NCBI GenBank assembly: GCA_958296125.1
Contig: OY282444.1
Coordinates: 4,821,266 to 4,885,265, forward strand
From: an uncultured Poribacteria bacterium
GTDB lineage: Bacteria; Poribacteria; WGA-4E; PCPOR2b
DNA length: 64,000 bases
Reading direction: 5' to 3'
Positions 43,384-52,350 of the stretch are shown piece after piece. Under the pieces are notes generated by a model. It did not search any database. It saw nothing but the letters and a program-made list of their open reading frames with translations, and had not been told where the DNA came from. How positions within the stretch are numbered: the first letter of the stretch is position 1; every line of letters starts with the position of its first letter. Position numbers and translations under genes: made by a program.

Positions 43384-44166
43384 ATGAGAAACAGCAAAGC
43401 CCTGAAGAAAATTCGTCAAAACCGATGCGCCCGAGTGTGTGGCTTGGGGCATTACCTGCCATTTTTTGTGCGTTACGCCGCGCATTTTGGCTACGATGCT
43501 ATCTGGTTGGACCTAGAACACCGCGCGATGACCGATCGTGAGGTGCAGAGCCTGTTGGGACTGTGCCACCACAACGATATAGACTGTATGGTGCGACCCC
43601 CTACCCAAGAGCGGACGCGCCTCTATCGCTACCTTGAAGATGGTGCGACCGGTTTGATGATGCCCCTGGTCTCAGATGCGGCGGCCGCCCGGCACATTGT
43701 GAACGCTGTGAAATTTCCGCCTATGGGCAATCGTGGGTTGGACGGTGCTGGTCTGGATGGCGATTTCGGGCTTGGGGTCTGGCACCCGGACAGCGGCTAT
43801 ACCGATGATGCCAATCGAGAGACTTTCATCGCGGTTCAAATTGAGACACCGGGGGCACTTGAGAATGTCGAAGAAATTGCGGCTGTGCCGGGAGTGGACG
43901 CGCTGTTCGTCGGCCCCGGAGATCTCGGTCTACGCCTGATCCAGGATAAAAGTGCAGCACAGACTAGCCTTGACCAAGCCATCGCCCAAGTTGCTGATAC
44001 AGCAAAAAGACACGGTATCGCTTGGGGGATTCCCGCCGGTACGCCTGAACTAATCAAACAGTACCGCGCAATGGGAGCACAAATGCTAGCTTACGGTGGA
44101 GACTTCGCATTGACAGCTGTGCTGGAGTGCAGCAGCCAAGATTTTGACAAAGCACTAGGGGAATAA
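43384..44166 (+). CDS. HpcH/HpaI-family aldolase
   Basis: 260 residues of the class II pyruvate aldolase family. Visible are YDAIWLDLEHRAM, GLMMPLVSDAAAARHIV with the substrate-region Arg, FIAVQIETPGALENVEEIAAV with metal-binding Glu, and VDALFVGPGDLGL with the metal Asp. Members cleave 4-hydroxy-2-oxo acids to pyruvate and an aldehyde. AGGAGG precedes the ATG. It opens the plus-strand catabolic run and has a distant paralogue at 50127. The two share function class but differ in the N-terminus. Confidence 0.92.
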   Translation: MRNSKALKKIRQNRCARVCGLGHYLPFFVRYAAHFGYDAIWLDLEHRAMTDREVQSLLGLCHHNDIDCMVRPPTQERTRLYRYLEDGATGLMMPLVSDAAAARHIVNAVKFPPMGNRGLDGAGLDGDFGLGVWHPDSGYTDDANRETFIAVQIETPGALENVEEIAAVPGVDALFVGPGDLGLRLIQDKSAAQTSLDQAIAQVADTAKRHGIAWGIPAGTPELIKQYRAMGAQMLAYGGDFALTAVLECSSQDFDKALGE

Positions 44167-44453
44167 TATTGGTTGGCTCATGTTAATAACCTTTGGTGTG
44201 AGCTTTTGCCATATTTCCGCACCGCTTGAATTTTTATTTTTCCTCTCAGGCAAATGTGCTATAATGGAATATATCTTCTAAAATCCGGTCACTCATTAGC
44301 GGCTCTGTGGCCGAAGCAAAACAAACTTCATAGATAAACTTTACAGGGTTCCGGCGTGGATGGATGAGGAGTCAGGTTAGAGGTATGCAACGGGCAGATG
44401 AGCAAAGTGAAGGGTCCAAAATTTAAATAAGGTCAGTTACTTGGAGATAAAAG

Positions 44454-46388
44454 ATGAAAACAGATATACTGTCGGCAAATGCGGTTACTATGCCCGGAAT
44501 AGTCAGTGTGCAGGCAACAAAACTCTCGGCCCCACCGGCGTGGGCACTTAAGGAGCGCAACCTGATAAGCCTTATGGAAGAGGCAGCACCGATGATGGTC
44601 ATGAAGTACACCGAACCGGGAGGTGCCTTATACTTTGCGGACGACTTGGATGACCTCTACGAACGGTTTTATAATTGGGGGCTTTTCTACGCCATGGGGG
44701 CGGATGAGCGTCTACTCGAAATGGCACTACTGTGTTGGAACGCATCGACCCGTATCACTAACGACGAAATCGTGCATCGGGAGCATCCGCGCTTCTCGCA
44801 GCAGGTCCATAGGGAATACTACAATTTAGCGCAGCCCGGTGCGGCGGAGTGGCATCATTTGGGCGAAGGTAACATGGCTTTCTACGACTTTGGTGTTGCC
44901 AGCCCCACCATTTCGGAGAATGTGCGACGTGCGAAACAGTTCGCTGCGATGTACATCGGCGAAGACCCACAAGCCCCTAACTACAATTCCAAATATAAAA
45001 TCTTTCGTTCTCCTATCCAAACCAGCCGAGGTCCCTGTTTCCAAGCCGATCTCCAACACTTAAAAGATTGGCTTGCAGGAAGAATGGGAGAGGATCCCAG
45101 CAAGGCGATGGGTATGCGGTCAACGCTTTATCCAGTCGTCAAGGAGTTGGAGGCAAATTGGTATGAGCAGCCACAACGGAGAGGCGAAATCTGGAAACTG
45201 TTTGAGCAGATCACTCTTAACGGCGACGTAGCACATAGCTTGGGATCCACGGCATTGGTGACCAATGCTTACCTGTATACTGGGGACGACAAGTACAAAC
45301 GGTGGGTCCTCGAATACACGGAAGCGTGGATGGATCGGATCAAAGCTAACAATGGGATTATCCCGGACAATGTCGGACCCACAGGAAAGATTGGTGAGCA
45401 TCGTCAGGGTCAGTGGTGGGGTGGTCTTTACGGATGGAACAGTTATTGGGCGGGCGATATCATGTTTAACTCACTCATCATCGGTGCCGAATGCGCGCTC
45501 TTGCTCACCGGGGACTTCAGCTATCTCGAACTCCTCCGTTCACAGGTCAAACTTCTGCTAGATAACGCGGTTACACGCGATGACGGTCAACTCCTTGTCC
45601 CGACTCGATACGGTCCCAACGGTTGGGAAGCGTATAAGCCGATGCGGATGAAAGATTTGGCGCATTTGTATCACGCCTCAATGGACCCTCAGGATTACGA
45701 GTTGATTACGAGGGTGCGAGCAGGGGACGTCGCGCGCGATTGGAACCACGTTATGTGTGAGGCAGAAAAGAATAACGGGAACACAGAGTATGGACGATTC
45801 CAATACTACGATGGGAAGAATCCCGATTGGCCCCAAAAAATACTGGATGCCGAATATGAAGGGGCTTTGGCAATGTTTGAGGCGATGCGTAACGATACCC
45901 GCGATGTCCCGACAATAATCGCAGATAATCAGCAACCTCCGCACTTTGTTCTTACTAAGGGATTGACACAGGTGATGTTGGGTGCCCCGCAGGCTGTTTA
46001 CACCGGTGGACTTCTGCGAGCGACCGTGCGTTACTTCGATCCGGACCGCGCTCGGCCCGGCCTCCCGGAGGATGTTGCCGCCCTTGTCGACAAGTTGGGC
46101 TCGGACGTGGTGGGGATTCAACTTGTGAACCTCAGTAGAACCCAAACCCGAAATGTTATCATCCAAGCGGGGGCTTTCGGGGAGCACCAATTTACCAAAG
46201 CACAGTTTCAGGAAGTGGACTCAGAGGGCTCATCGGAGCGGATTGTTCCGATTGATTCAAAGTTTTTTGCCGTTGAACTTCTGCCTTCGAGAACGATTCG
46301 GCTGGAGGTTGGTATGCGCCGCTTTGTTAACTCCCCGAGCTACGCCTTTCCTTGGCATGGGGACAAGATACCGGTGCCGTTTCAATAA
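44454..46388 (+). CDS. 644-residue protein of unknown function, probable alpha/alpha-toroid
   Basis: I do not recognise a family. The N-terminal two thirds are rich in helices with recurring WVLEYTEAWMDRIKANNG and FSYLELLRSQVKLLLDN motifs, which resemble six-hairpin (alpha/alpha)6 folds of glycosidases, lyases and epimerases. The stretch GQWWGGLYGWNSYWAGDIMF is strikingly aromatic and could line an active site. The last roughly 120 residues look beta-rich. There is no signal peptide, so it is probably cytoplasmic. GGAG precedes the ATG. Location among catabolic genes suggests a role in carbohydrate or glycoside breakdown, but that is inference. Confidence 0.75.
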   Translation: MKTDILSANAVTMPGIVSVQATKLSAPPAWALKERNLISLMEEAAPMMVMKYTEPGGALYFADDLDDLYERFYNWGLFYAMGADERLLEMALLCWNASTRITNDEIVHREHPRFSQQVHREYYNLAQPGAAEWHHLGEGNMAFYDFGVASPTISENVRRAKQFAAMYIGEDPQAPNYNSKYKIFRSPIQTSRGPCFQADLQHLKDWLAGRMGEDPSKAMGMRSTLYPVVKELEANWYEQPQRRGEIWKLFEQITLNGDVAHSLGSTALVTNAYLYTGDDKYKRWVLEYTEAWMDRIKANNGIIPDNVGPTGKIGEHRQGQWWGGLYGWNSYWAGDIMFNSLIIGAECALLLTGDFSYLELLRSQVKLLLDNAVTRDDGQLLVPTRYGPNGWEAYKPMRMKDLAHLYHASMDPQDYELITRVRAGDVARDWNHVMCEAEKNNGNTEYGRFQYYDGKNPDWPQKILDAEYEGALAMFEAMRNDTRDVPTIIADNQQPPHFVLTKGLTQVMLGAPQAVYTGGLLRATVRYFDPDRARPGLPEDVAALVDKLGSDVVGIQLVNLSRTQTRNVIIQAGAFGEHQFTKAQFQEVDSEGSSERIVPIDSKFFAVELLPSRTIRLEVGMRRFVNSPSYAFPWHGDKIPVPFQ

Positions 46389-46390
46389 GA

Positions 46391-46570
46391 TAACCCAAGT
46401 TGCTAGTCGTAGGCATATTGCTTTGAATCCCTGGCCTGCCTGCCCCGTTCGCGGGGCCCTCCCGCGAACGGGACAGGTCGGCACGGACCCAATCTTATCG
46501 GGGCTCCGTATGCCGTAACCGCTTGCCTAACCCAAAGCCTAGCGAGGCGACAGGTGGCAACCTGTGTTAA
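46391..46570. repeat. MITE-like element, copy A
   Basis: It begins TAACCCAAGTTGCTA and ends TGGCAACCTGTGTTA, imperfect inverted termini. Inside is a perfect 12-bp hairpin (arms 46444-46455 and 46461-46472, loop GCCCT). The block CCCAAAGCCTAGCGAG (46530-46545) recurs in copy C. Positions 46391-46514 match copy B (50928-51046) closely. It fills the gap between the 644-aa gene and the PhyH gene. Confidence 0.7.
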
Positions 46571-46615
46571 AATAGCACCCCTTTTGCTACGACAGATGGA
46601 TTCAGGAGGAAGATT

Positions 46616-47386
46616 GTGATAACAGAGGAACAGATTGCGTACTTCCAAACATTTGGTTTTTTAGTCCTGAGACAGGCGTTTCAGCCCGATGAAATGAACG
46701 CAATTTGTCAAAAATTCGATGAACTGCTTGACAAAGACCGGGGTGGACAACCGTTTCCGGAGGAAAGCCGTCAATCGCTCTACGGTATTGCCGAAAGTAC
46801 CCCCTTATTGACCGATCTGGTGGAAGATGATCGCATATACCAGACAGTTGAATCCCTACTAGGAGAAGGATTCACTTGGCTCTGTTCCGAGGGAAACCTC
46901 TATGTAGGCGATACTGAGTGGCATCCGGATGGCACACGACTAGAGTATCGACCGATGAAGGTATCGTTGTATCTCGATCCGCTGACAAAAGAGACAGGGT
47001 GTCTGCGCGTAATCCCCGGTTCCCATCGCTTACCCCTGCACGAAACGCTCAAACCCTGCTCGCAGTTCGGTCTCCCCGGTGCTGATATACCCTGTTTTCC
47101 GCTTGAATCGCAGCCCGGAGATGTTTTCTTCTCGGATATGAACACATGGCATGCGTCCTTCGGCGGCAAGGCAGGTCGCCGGCATCTGGCGGTCAATTTC
47201 GTGCCTAACCCCACCACCGCAGCGGATATAACCCTGTTGAAAGAAAATCATCAAGGTGTCTTGAATTTGATTCAGCGATTGCAATACAGCCGACCGGGAC
47301 GGGTGTTTTCTGACGCTTTTCTCTACAGTGACCGTCCGCGTATCCGGCGACTAACCGCCAAGTGGGTCGAGTTAGGGTTGGAGTAG
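46616..47386 (+). CDS. Phytanoyl-CoA dioxygenase (PhyH) family protein
   Basis: 256 residues starting with GTG, with AGGAGGAAG just upstream. Fe(II)/2-oxoglutarate dioxygenase signs are WHPDG (HxD iron ligands), KETGCLRVIPGSHRLPL, and a distal His in NTWHASFGGKAGRRHLAVNF with the 2OG-binding Arg. Such enzymes hydroxylate small molecules in the cytoplasm. PhyH-like genes are numerous in poribacterial genomes. Neighbours downstream are an enolase-superfamily and an amidohydrolase gene. A further PhyH gene lies at 53892 on the other strand. Confidence 0.92.
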   Translation: MITEEQIAYFQTFGFLVLRQAFQPDEMNAICQKFDELLDKDRGGQPFPEESRQSLYGIAESTPLLTDLVEDDRIYQTVESLLGEGFTWLCSEGNLYVGDTEWHPDGTRLEYRPMKVSLYLDPLTKETGCLRVIPGSHRLPLHETLKPCSQFGLPGADIPCFPLESQPGDVFFSDMNTWHASFGGKAGRRHLAVNFVPNPTTAADITLLKENHQGVLNLIQRLQYSRPGRVFSDAFLYSDRPRIRRLTAKWVELGLE

Positions 47387-47489
47387 CTGCCCAAAATGCC
47401 GCACAAACCACATTTCACCTATTGCCAAGTGCAAAGCTCATCGGCGTAATAGGGAGCCGTAATAGGGAACACTTCATGAGGAAAACACT

Positions 47490-48590
47490 ATGAAAATCAC
47501 AGATCTCAAAGTATTTGCTGTGGATCAGTTTGTATATGTCAAGATTATGACTGACGAAGGGATATACGGAATTGGAGAAGCCTCGTTAAGCGGCAGATCG
47601 TTGGCTGTCGTTGGGGCGTTGGAACATCATCTCAAACCGCTCCTGATGGGTCAAGACGCAACCCGAATCGAACATATATGGCAGGACATCTTTCGGGGAA
47701 CATTTTGGCGTGGCGGGCCCGTACTGCAATCTGCACTTGCAGGGATAGACATTGCCCTGTGGGATTTGGCAGGCAAGGCTCTCGGCGTACCAACCTATCG
47801 ACTACTTGGTGGGGCAACGCGGGACAAGGTGCTGGTCTATCGCCATGCCGGTATCGAAAGCTCAAAGCAGATGATAGATGAAGGTTGGAAGGTCCTACGC
47901 CTTTCACCGATTCGGTGCGATGGTGGCTTTAATCAAAAGGAAGCGACCCGGCGTGGAATTGAGTATATGCAAGCAGCACGGCAGACGGTCGGCGATGAAA
48001 TCGAAATCATCTTTGAGGTACATACGCGCTTGACACCACCTCACGCTGTTCAGTTGTGCAACGGAATTGAAGAATACCATCCCTTCTTTGTTGAAGATCC
48101 CATCCGTTCAGAAAATCCAGCTTCGTTTGCCATGCTCCGAGCGCATACAAATGTGCCAATCGGCACCGGCGAGCAGCTACCGACGAAATGGCTGTTTCGT
48201 GAACTGATCGAAGGGGAACTTATCGACTACATTCGAGTGGACATCTGCCACAGCGGTGGAATCACCGAAGGGAAGAAAATCGCAGCGATGGGAGAGGTAC
48301 ATTATCAGGAGCTTGCCTGCCACTACACAGGAAGTCCCGTTAGCACGGCGGCAATGCTCCATCTGAATATGTCGATTCCGAACTGCGCGGTGCAGGAGTA
48401 TGGACTGCACACTGATTGGATGAACGAGGTCATCCCAAACGATTTGCGGACAGAGGATGGCTACCTACTGCCGACGGATGCACCGGGCTTAGGGATTGAC
48501 TTGAGTGAGGAAGCTGCAGCAAAATATCCACATTCGTCAAAGGACCCTACCCATCTGCGGCGGGAGGATGGATCGGTACAGGATTGGTGA
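47490..48590 (+). CDS. Enolase-superfamily enzyme (mandelate racemase / sugar-acid dehydratase-like)
   Basis: 366 residues. The N-terminal capping domain is followed by a barrel with metal ligands apparently in IIFEVHTRL (Glu in place of the usual Asp), FFVEDPIR and IGTGEQLPTKW. The KxK base motif of mandelate racemases is replaced by VLRLSP, as in galactonate/mannonate dehydratase-type subgroups, where a His near the first ligand (EVH) and a His in the last strands do the chemistry. It therefore probably dehydrates an acid sugar. GAGG precedes the ATG. It sits between PhyH and amidohydrolase genes. Confidence 0.9.
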   Translation: MKITDLKVFAVDQFVYVKIMTDEGIYGIGEASLSGRSLAVVGALEHHLKPLLMGQDATRIEHIWQDIFRGTFWRGGPVLQSALAGIDIALWDLAGKALGVPTYRLLGGATRDKVLVYRHAGIESSKQMIDEGWKVLRLSPIRCDGGFNQKEATRRGIEYMQAARQTVGDEIEIIFEVHTRLTPPHAVQLCNGIEEYHPFFVEDPIRSENPASFAMLRAHTNVPIGTGEQLPTKWLFRELIEGELIDYIRVDICHSGGITEGKKIAAMGEVHYQELACHYTGSPVSTAAMLHLNMSIPNCAVQEYGLHTDWMNEVIPNDLRTEDGYLLPTDAPGLGIDLSEEAAAKYPHSSKDPTHLRREDGSVQDW

Positions 48591-48665
48591 TATACCTGTT
48601 ACTTGAGTCGGGACGTTTGGGGTTGCAGGACACGACAGTAAGTTTGCAAATGGTTGCGCCCAACT

Positions 48666-50075
48666 ATGAACAAAAGAACATGCGACATCCTTATTCATAA
48701 TGGCCAGATTCTCACCATGGACTCGGATCGCAGAATCTATAGTCCGGGCGCGGTGGCGATTACTGATTCGCGCATCGTGGAGGTTGGGTCAGATCCCGAT
48801 CTGCAACAAAGCTTTGATGCAAGAAAAATGATCAACGCTTCAGGGGCTATCGTACATCCCGGTTTCATTGATGCTCACAATCATATTGTACATACCACCT
48901 GTCGGGGCATTTTTGGCAACATCCACGATGCGGGCCCCTTGCCCATCAACTTTGCAGAGTGGAAAGCGAGCGTTACCGATGCGGATGAGGTCGCAGCAAC
49001 CGCCTTGGCGGAGATTGAGATGCTTCGTAACGGTTTCACGATGTTTATCGAGCCGGGATCATTGTTCTCGACTGAGGCGGGGACGGAAGCGGTTGAACGT
49101 GTGGGCTTGAGAGCCCTTTTCTCTCCGCTTTATCTTTGGGATCGACGCGAACCCTTTGACGCGATTCCCGCGCTTGAAAGTCCAAGCCTCATGGCGCGTG
49201 CACCCATTGACCACAACCGATGTTTAAGGCAATTGGATGCAGAGCTTTACCGAAACAGTGATCCCCAAGCGTTGGTTCGTGGGTACATCTTCGTCTATGG
49301 AGAGGGGACTGCCTCACCTGAACTGTTGAAGGCAGCACATGCTTGTGCGCGAGGAAACAACGTACCCCTACATCTACATGCCGGTTACGTTCCTCATGGT
49401 GCCGATTACTATCATGCCATGACCGGGACGCGCCAACTCCTACACTTGCAAGAGTTGGGCATCCTCGACGAACGTACCGTTATCGTGCATGCTAACGCGC
49501 TGGATGCGGAGGAGGAAACCGTAGTTCAGGAAACGGGCTGCCAGATTGTATGGTGTCCAACGGCGTTCTTCTCACTCGGACTTGCGTCCAGTACAAATTT
49601 TAAGATGTCGGAGCGATATCGCCAGGGCACCTGTGTTTCGCTTGGCACTGACGGAGCCTTCGACTGCACACCGGGTGAGACCATGCTCGCAGCGCACTAC
49701 GCCTCACAAGCCTACGCTGATCCCCTCTCACCGGGCGCGTTACTCGAAATGCAGACCCTCAACGCAGCAGCGGCAGCCGGACTAGACGCAGAGTTGGGCA
49801 GCTTGGAGTCCGGTAAACGTGCGGACATCGTTGTGAGATCCTCGCGATCCGCTGAAGCCTATCCTGGCAATAACCCCGTTCACGCGCTAGCGTTAAGGAT
49901 GAGAGCCGGCAGCGTAGATACAGTCATGGTCAACGGAGCGGTTGTTTTCAGCGGAGGACACTCGACGCGAGTAGATGAGCGTGAGGTTTACCAAACCGTT
50001 TCTGATTCCGTGACTGCGCGAGCAAACCGAATCGGCGTCGAATTGAGTTCTGAATGGCAAATCGCGAACGGATAG
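48666..50075 (+). CDS. Amidohydrolase (ATZ/TRZ / cytosine-deaminase-like)
   Basis: 469 residues from the ATG at 48666; the frame opens at a TTG at 48654. Metal motif HxH is in HPGFIDAHNHIVH, further His in PLHLHAGYVPHG and VIVHANALD, and the catalytic Asp in SLGTDGAFD. The C-terminal LGSLESGKRADIVV and a composite beta sandwich are typical of ATZ/TRZ deaminases and hydrolases (chlorohydrolase, guanine deaminase and relatives). It hydrolyses an amide, amidine or C-N bond of a small, probably cyclic substrate. It lies close behind the enolase-superfamily gene. Confidence 0.91.
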   Translation: MNKRTCDILIHNGQILTMDSDRRIYSPGAVAITDSRIVEVGSDPDLQQSFDARKMINASGAIVHPGFIDAHNHIVHTTCRGIFGNIHDAGPLPINFAEWKASVTDADEVAATALAEIEMLRNGFTMFIEPGSLFSTEAGTEAVERVGLRALFSPLYLWDRREPFDAIPALESPSLMARAPIDHNRCLRQLDAELYRNSDPQALVRGYIFVYGEGTASPELLKAAHACARGNNVPLHLHAGYVPHGADYYHAMTGTRQLLHLQELGILDERTVIVHANALDAEEETVVQETGCQIVWCPTAFFSLGLASSTNFKMSERYRQGTCVSLGTDGAFDCTPGETMLAAHYASQAYADPLSPGALLEMQTLNAAAAAGLDAELGSLESGKRADIVVRSSRSAEAYPGNNPVHALALRMRAGSVDTVMVNGAVVFSGGHSTRVDEREVYQTVSDSVTARANRIGVELSSEWQIANG

Positions 50076-50126
50076 CTGCTATCACCATCCTTGTCACCAT
50101 CCTTGACTCTCACAGAAAGTGGAAAA

Positions 50127-50918
50127 ATGCCAGCTGAAGGACCACTGATTGGCAATCCAGCCAAAAACATCCTCAAAAATGGGGGACCGGTGTTCGGGTT
50201 CAACGTGTTTGAGTCCCTGCGCCCTTCTGTTGTCAAGATAGCAGCACAAACTGGATATAACATGTTGCTCGTTGAGAATGAGCATGTCCTGCACAATGAC
50301 GAAACCCTAACGAACTTTTTAGTCATGGCAAGAAACAATGGGCTTTCACCTGCCGTAACCGTCTTGGGGCCGTCTCGTCCACTTGTGTCCCGGGTACTCG
50401 ATGCGGGTGCGCTGGGTATTTGCCTCTTCCATGCCGAAACGCCTGATCAGGTAGAAGCACTAGTGCGCTGGATGAAGTATGCCCCAGTAGGCGAACGCGG
50501 ACTCGCAATGGGAGCCAATGTCGATTATGTAGAGGCGGATGCTGCCCGCTACTGTAAGGAAGCCAACGAGGCAACGTTGCTGATACTGAAGATCGAATCT
50601 TGGCGAGGTGTCGAAAATGCTGAAGGGTTGTTGTCCAACGAATGGGTAGATGCTGTCGTATTCGGGCCCGGCGACTTGGCGGCGAAGATGGGATTCCACG
50701 GGGAATGGGAACATCCCCAAGTGGTTGCTGCGATGGAGCATGTCATTGAGATCGCGCTGTCTCGGAATTTACCTGTAGAGCCAGCGATTTATCCAAAAAA
50801 CCCTACGGAATATCAGCGTCATCGAGAGCGTGGCATTCAACTCTTTGGCAGCTTCAGAAGTCCCGAATACAATCTACTGCGAGAAGCAGCATCACAGGCG
50901 ATGTCAATATATCGCTAG
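50127..50918 (+). CDS. HpcH/HpaI-family aldolase, second paralogue
   Basis: 263 residues from the ATG at 50127. Strings ALGICLFHAETPDQVEALVR, TLLILKIESWRGVENAEGLL (metal Glu) and VDAVVFGPGDLAAKM (metal Asp) match the family. The early catalytic His-Glu region (LLVENEHVLHND) replaces the LDLEH of the other paralogue. A class II aldolase that releases pyruvate or glyoxylate-type products is expected. The ribosome site is weak (AGAAAGTGG). Only 51 nt separate it from the amidohydrolase gene. Confidence 0.9.
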   Translation: MPAEGPLIGNPAKNILKNGGPVFGFNVFESLRPSVVKIAAQTGYNMLLVENEHVLHNDETLTNFLVMARNNGLSPAVTVLGPSRPLVSRVLDAGALGICLFHAETPDQVEALVRWMKYAPVGERGLAMGANVDYVEADAARYCKEANEATLLILKIESWRGVENAEGLLSNEWVDAVVFGPGDLAAKMGFHGEWEHPQVVAAMEHVIEIALSRNLPVEPAIYPKNPTEYQRHRERGIQLFGSFRSPEYNLLREAASQAMSIYR

Positions 50919-50927
50919 GAAATATTA

Positions 50928-51046
50928 TAACCCAAGTTGCTAGTCGTAGGCACATTGCTTTGAATCCCTGGCCTGCCTGTCCCGTTCGCGGGGCCCTCGG
51001 CACGGGGTCTCGGAACGGCCCCGATCTTATCGGGGCTCCGTATGCC
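50928..51046. repeat. MITE-like element, copy B
   Basis: It begins TAACCCAAGTTGCTAGTCG and matches copy A (46391-46514) nearly base for base over its first 70 bp and last 30 bp. Its 12-bp hairpin is degraded, but it has a 7-bp hairpin CCCCGAT CTT ATCGGGG at 51019-51035. No clear right terminus is found. Copies A and B are direct repeats enclosing the block 46616-50918. Confidence 0.7.
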
Positions 51047-51178
51047 ATGACCTCCGTCTCATGAACCCATTAAGTTCATGAGTTCAAACGTTCATTAATT
51101 GCACAGATGAACCAACATAGCCCCAGTGGGGCGATATGTGTGTAGTATTTTCATTTTTTGGGGATTAGGAGAATAGAA

Positions 51179-52216
51179 ATGGATAGAAAAGTCACCCTTG
51201 GGATTACCAGAGATCTGTTCGATGCGGACGGAAAACTGGACATCCCCGGTCCGGGCCTGGAGTTACTCAACGAGATACCTGAGATAGAGTACCGGATGTT
51301 CGATCAGTTTTTGCCGGAAGTTACCGCTAAACAGGTGCAGGGCTGTGATATGGTGATTAGCGCGGCAGCTCGGTGGACCAAACACTCACTCGCTGGAAAC
51401 GACCAGCTAATCGCCCTTCTGTACACCGGAGTGGGCTACGATCACATCGATGTTAAGGCGTTGACCGACGCGGGCACTCTGTTCTGCTTTGCGCCCGGTG
51501 CTGTCCGCCGCCCCATGGCTTGCACCATCATAACCTTTATCTTGGCACTTGCGATGAAATTGATGGCAAAAGACAAAATCACCCGTCAAGGACGCTGGGC
51601 AGAGCAGAATGACTATCGCGGCGAAGGCTTGATGGGCAAAACCCTCGGCTCCATCGGAGTCGGTAACATCGGTCATGAATTGTTTGTATTGGCTAAACCG
51701 TTCGGTATGCGTCATTTGGGTTGCGATCCCTACATAAAGCAGGCGGATGTGGACGATGTCGGCGTACAACTGGTGGACATGGATACCCTGCTAGCGGAGT
51801 CGGACTTTGTGAGTATCAGCGTGCCACTGAACGAAGAGACATGCCATCTCGTTGGGGCGCAAGAGTTGCACAAGATGAAATCGACTGCCTATCTGATAAG
51901 CACCTCACGGGGCCCCGTGGTTGATGAAGCAGCACTGACCGAAGCATTACAGCAGGGATGGATTCAAGGGGCAGGACTTGATGTTTTTGAGCAGGAACCC
52001 GTCGATCCTAACAATCCGATACTCGGTATGGATAATGTGGTGGTATCCCCGCATTCGTTGTGTCATACCGATGAATACTACAAACTCGCTTGGAGCGGTA
52101 AGCTCCAGCAGGCGGCACAGATTCTTCGGGGTGAGATCCCCGAAGCTGTAGTTAATAAGGAAGTTCTTGAAACGTCGGCGTTTCAAACGAAATTCAAGAG
52201 GTTCCAAACGCCGTAG
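51179..52216 (+). CDS. D-isomer-specific 2-hydroxyacid dehydrogenase
   Basis: 345 residues from the ATG at 51179 with TTAGGAG upstream. NAD loop GVGNIG; catalytic Arg in STSRGPVVDE; Glu in VFEQEP; His in SPHSLCHTDEYY. Substrate-loop region LLYTGVGYDHID. The order matches glyoxylate/phosphoglycerate-type dehydrogenases. It would reduce a 2-oxo acid released by the aldolase/dehydratase steps encoded nearby, but that link is inference. It is not a close paralogue of the gene at 35039. Confidence 0.93.
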   Translation: MDRKVTLGITRDLFDADGKLDIPGPGLELLNEIPEIEYRMFDQFLPEVTAKQVQGCDMVISAAARWTKHSLAGNDQLIALLYTGVGYDHIDVKALTDAGTLFCFAPGAVRRPMACTIITFILALAMKLMAKDKITRQGRWAEQNDYRGEGLMGKTLGSIGVGNIGHELFVLAKPFGMRHLGCDPYIKQADVDDVGVQLVDMDTLLAESDFVSISVPLNEETCHLVGAQELHKMKSTAYLISTSRGPVVDEAALTEALQQGWIQGAGLDVFEQEPVDPNNPILGMDNVVVSPHSLCHTDEYYKLAWSGKLQQAAQILRGEIPEAVVNKEVLETSAFQTKFKRFQTP

Positions 52217-52350
52217 GGGGAGGCTGGCACTGCTGTCTAAACGCGTTTCGTTAGTTCACTAGTTTGTTAATGAACGAATGAACAACCTGTTTTCACGGTT
52301 CACGCTCGGTCTTTGACCGGAGAGCGTATCAACAGTATACGAGGTGATTC

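Noticed and set aside
44260-44265. TATAAT upstream of the 644-aa gene as a promoter
   Set aside because: No acceptable -35 box at 16-18 bp spacing; could only be used with an activator.
52290-52325. CGGTC TTT GACCG hairpin before the amidohydrolase gene
   Set aside because: Stem of only 5 bp with a bulge and no T-run; too weak to call a terminator or attenuator.
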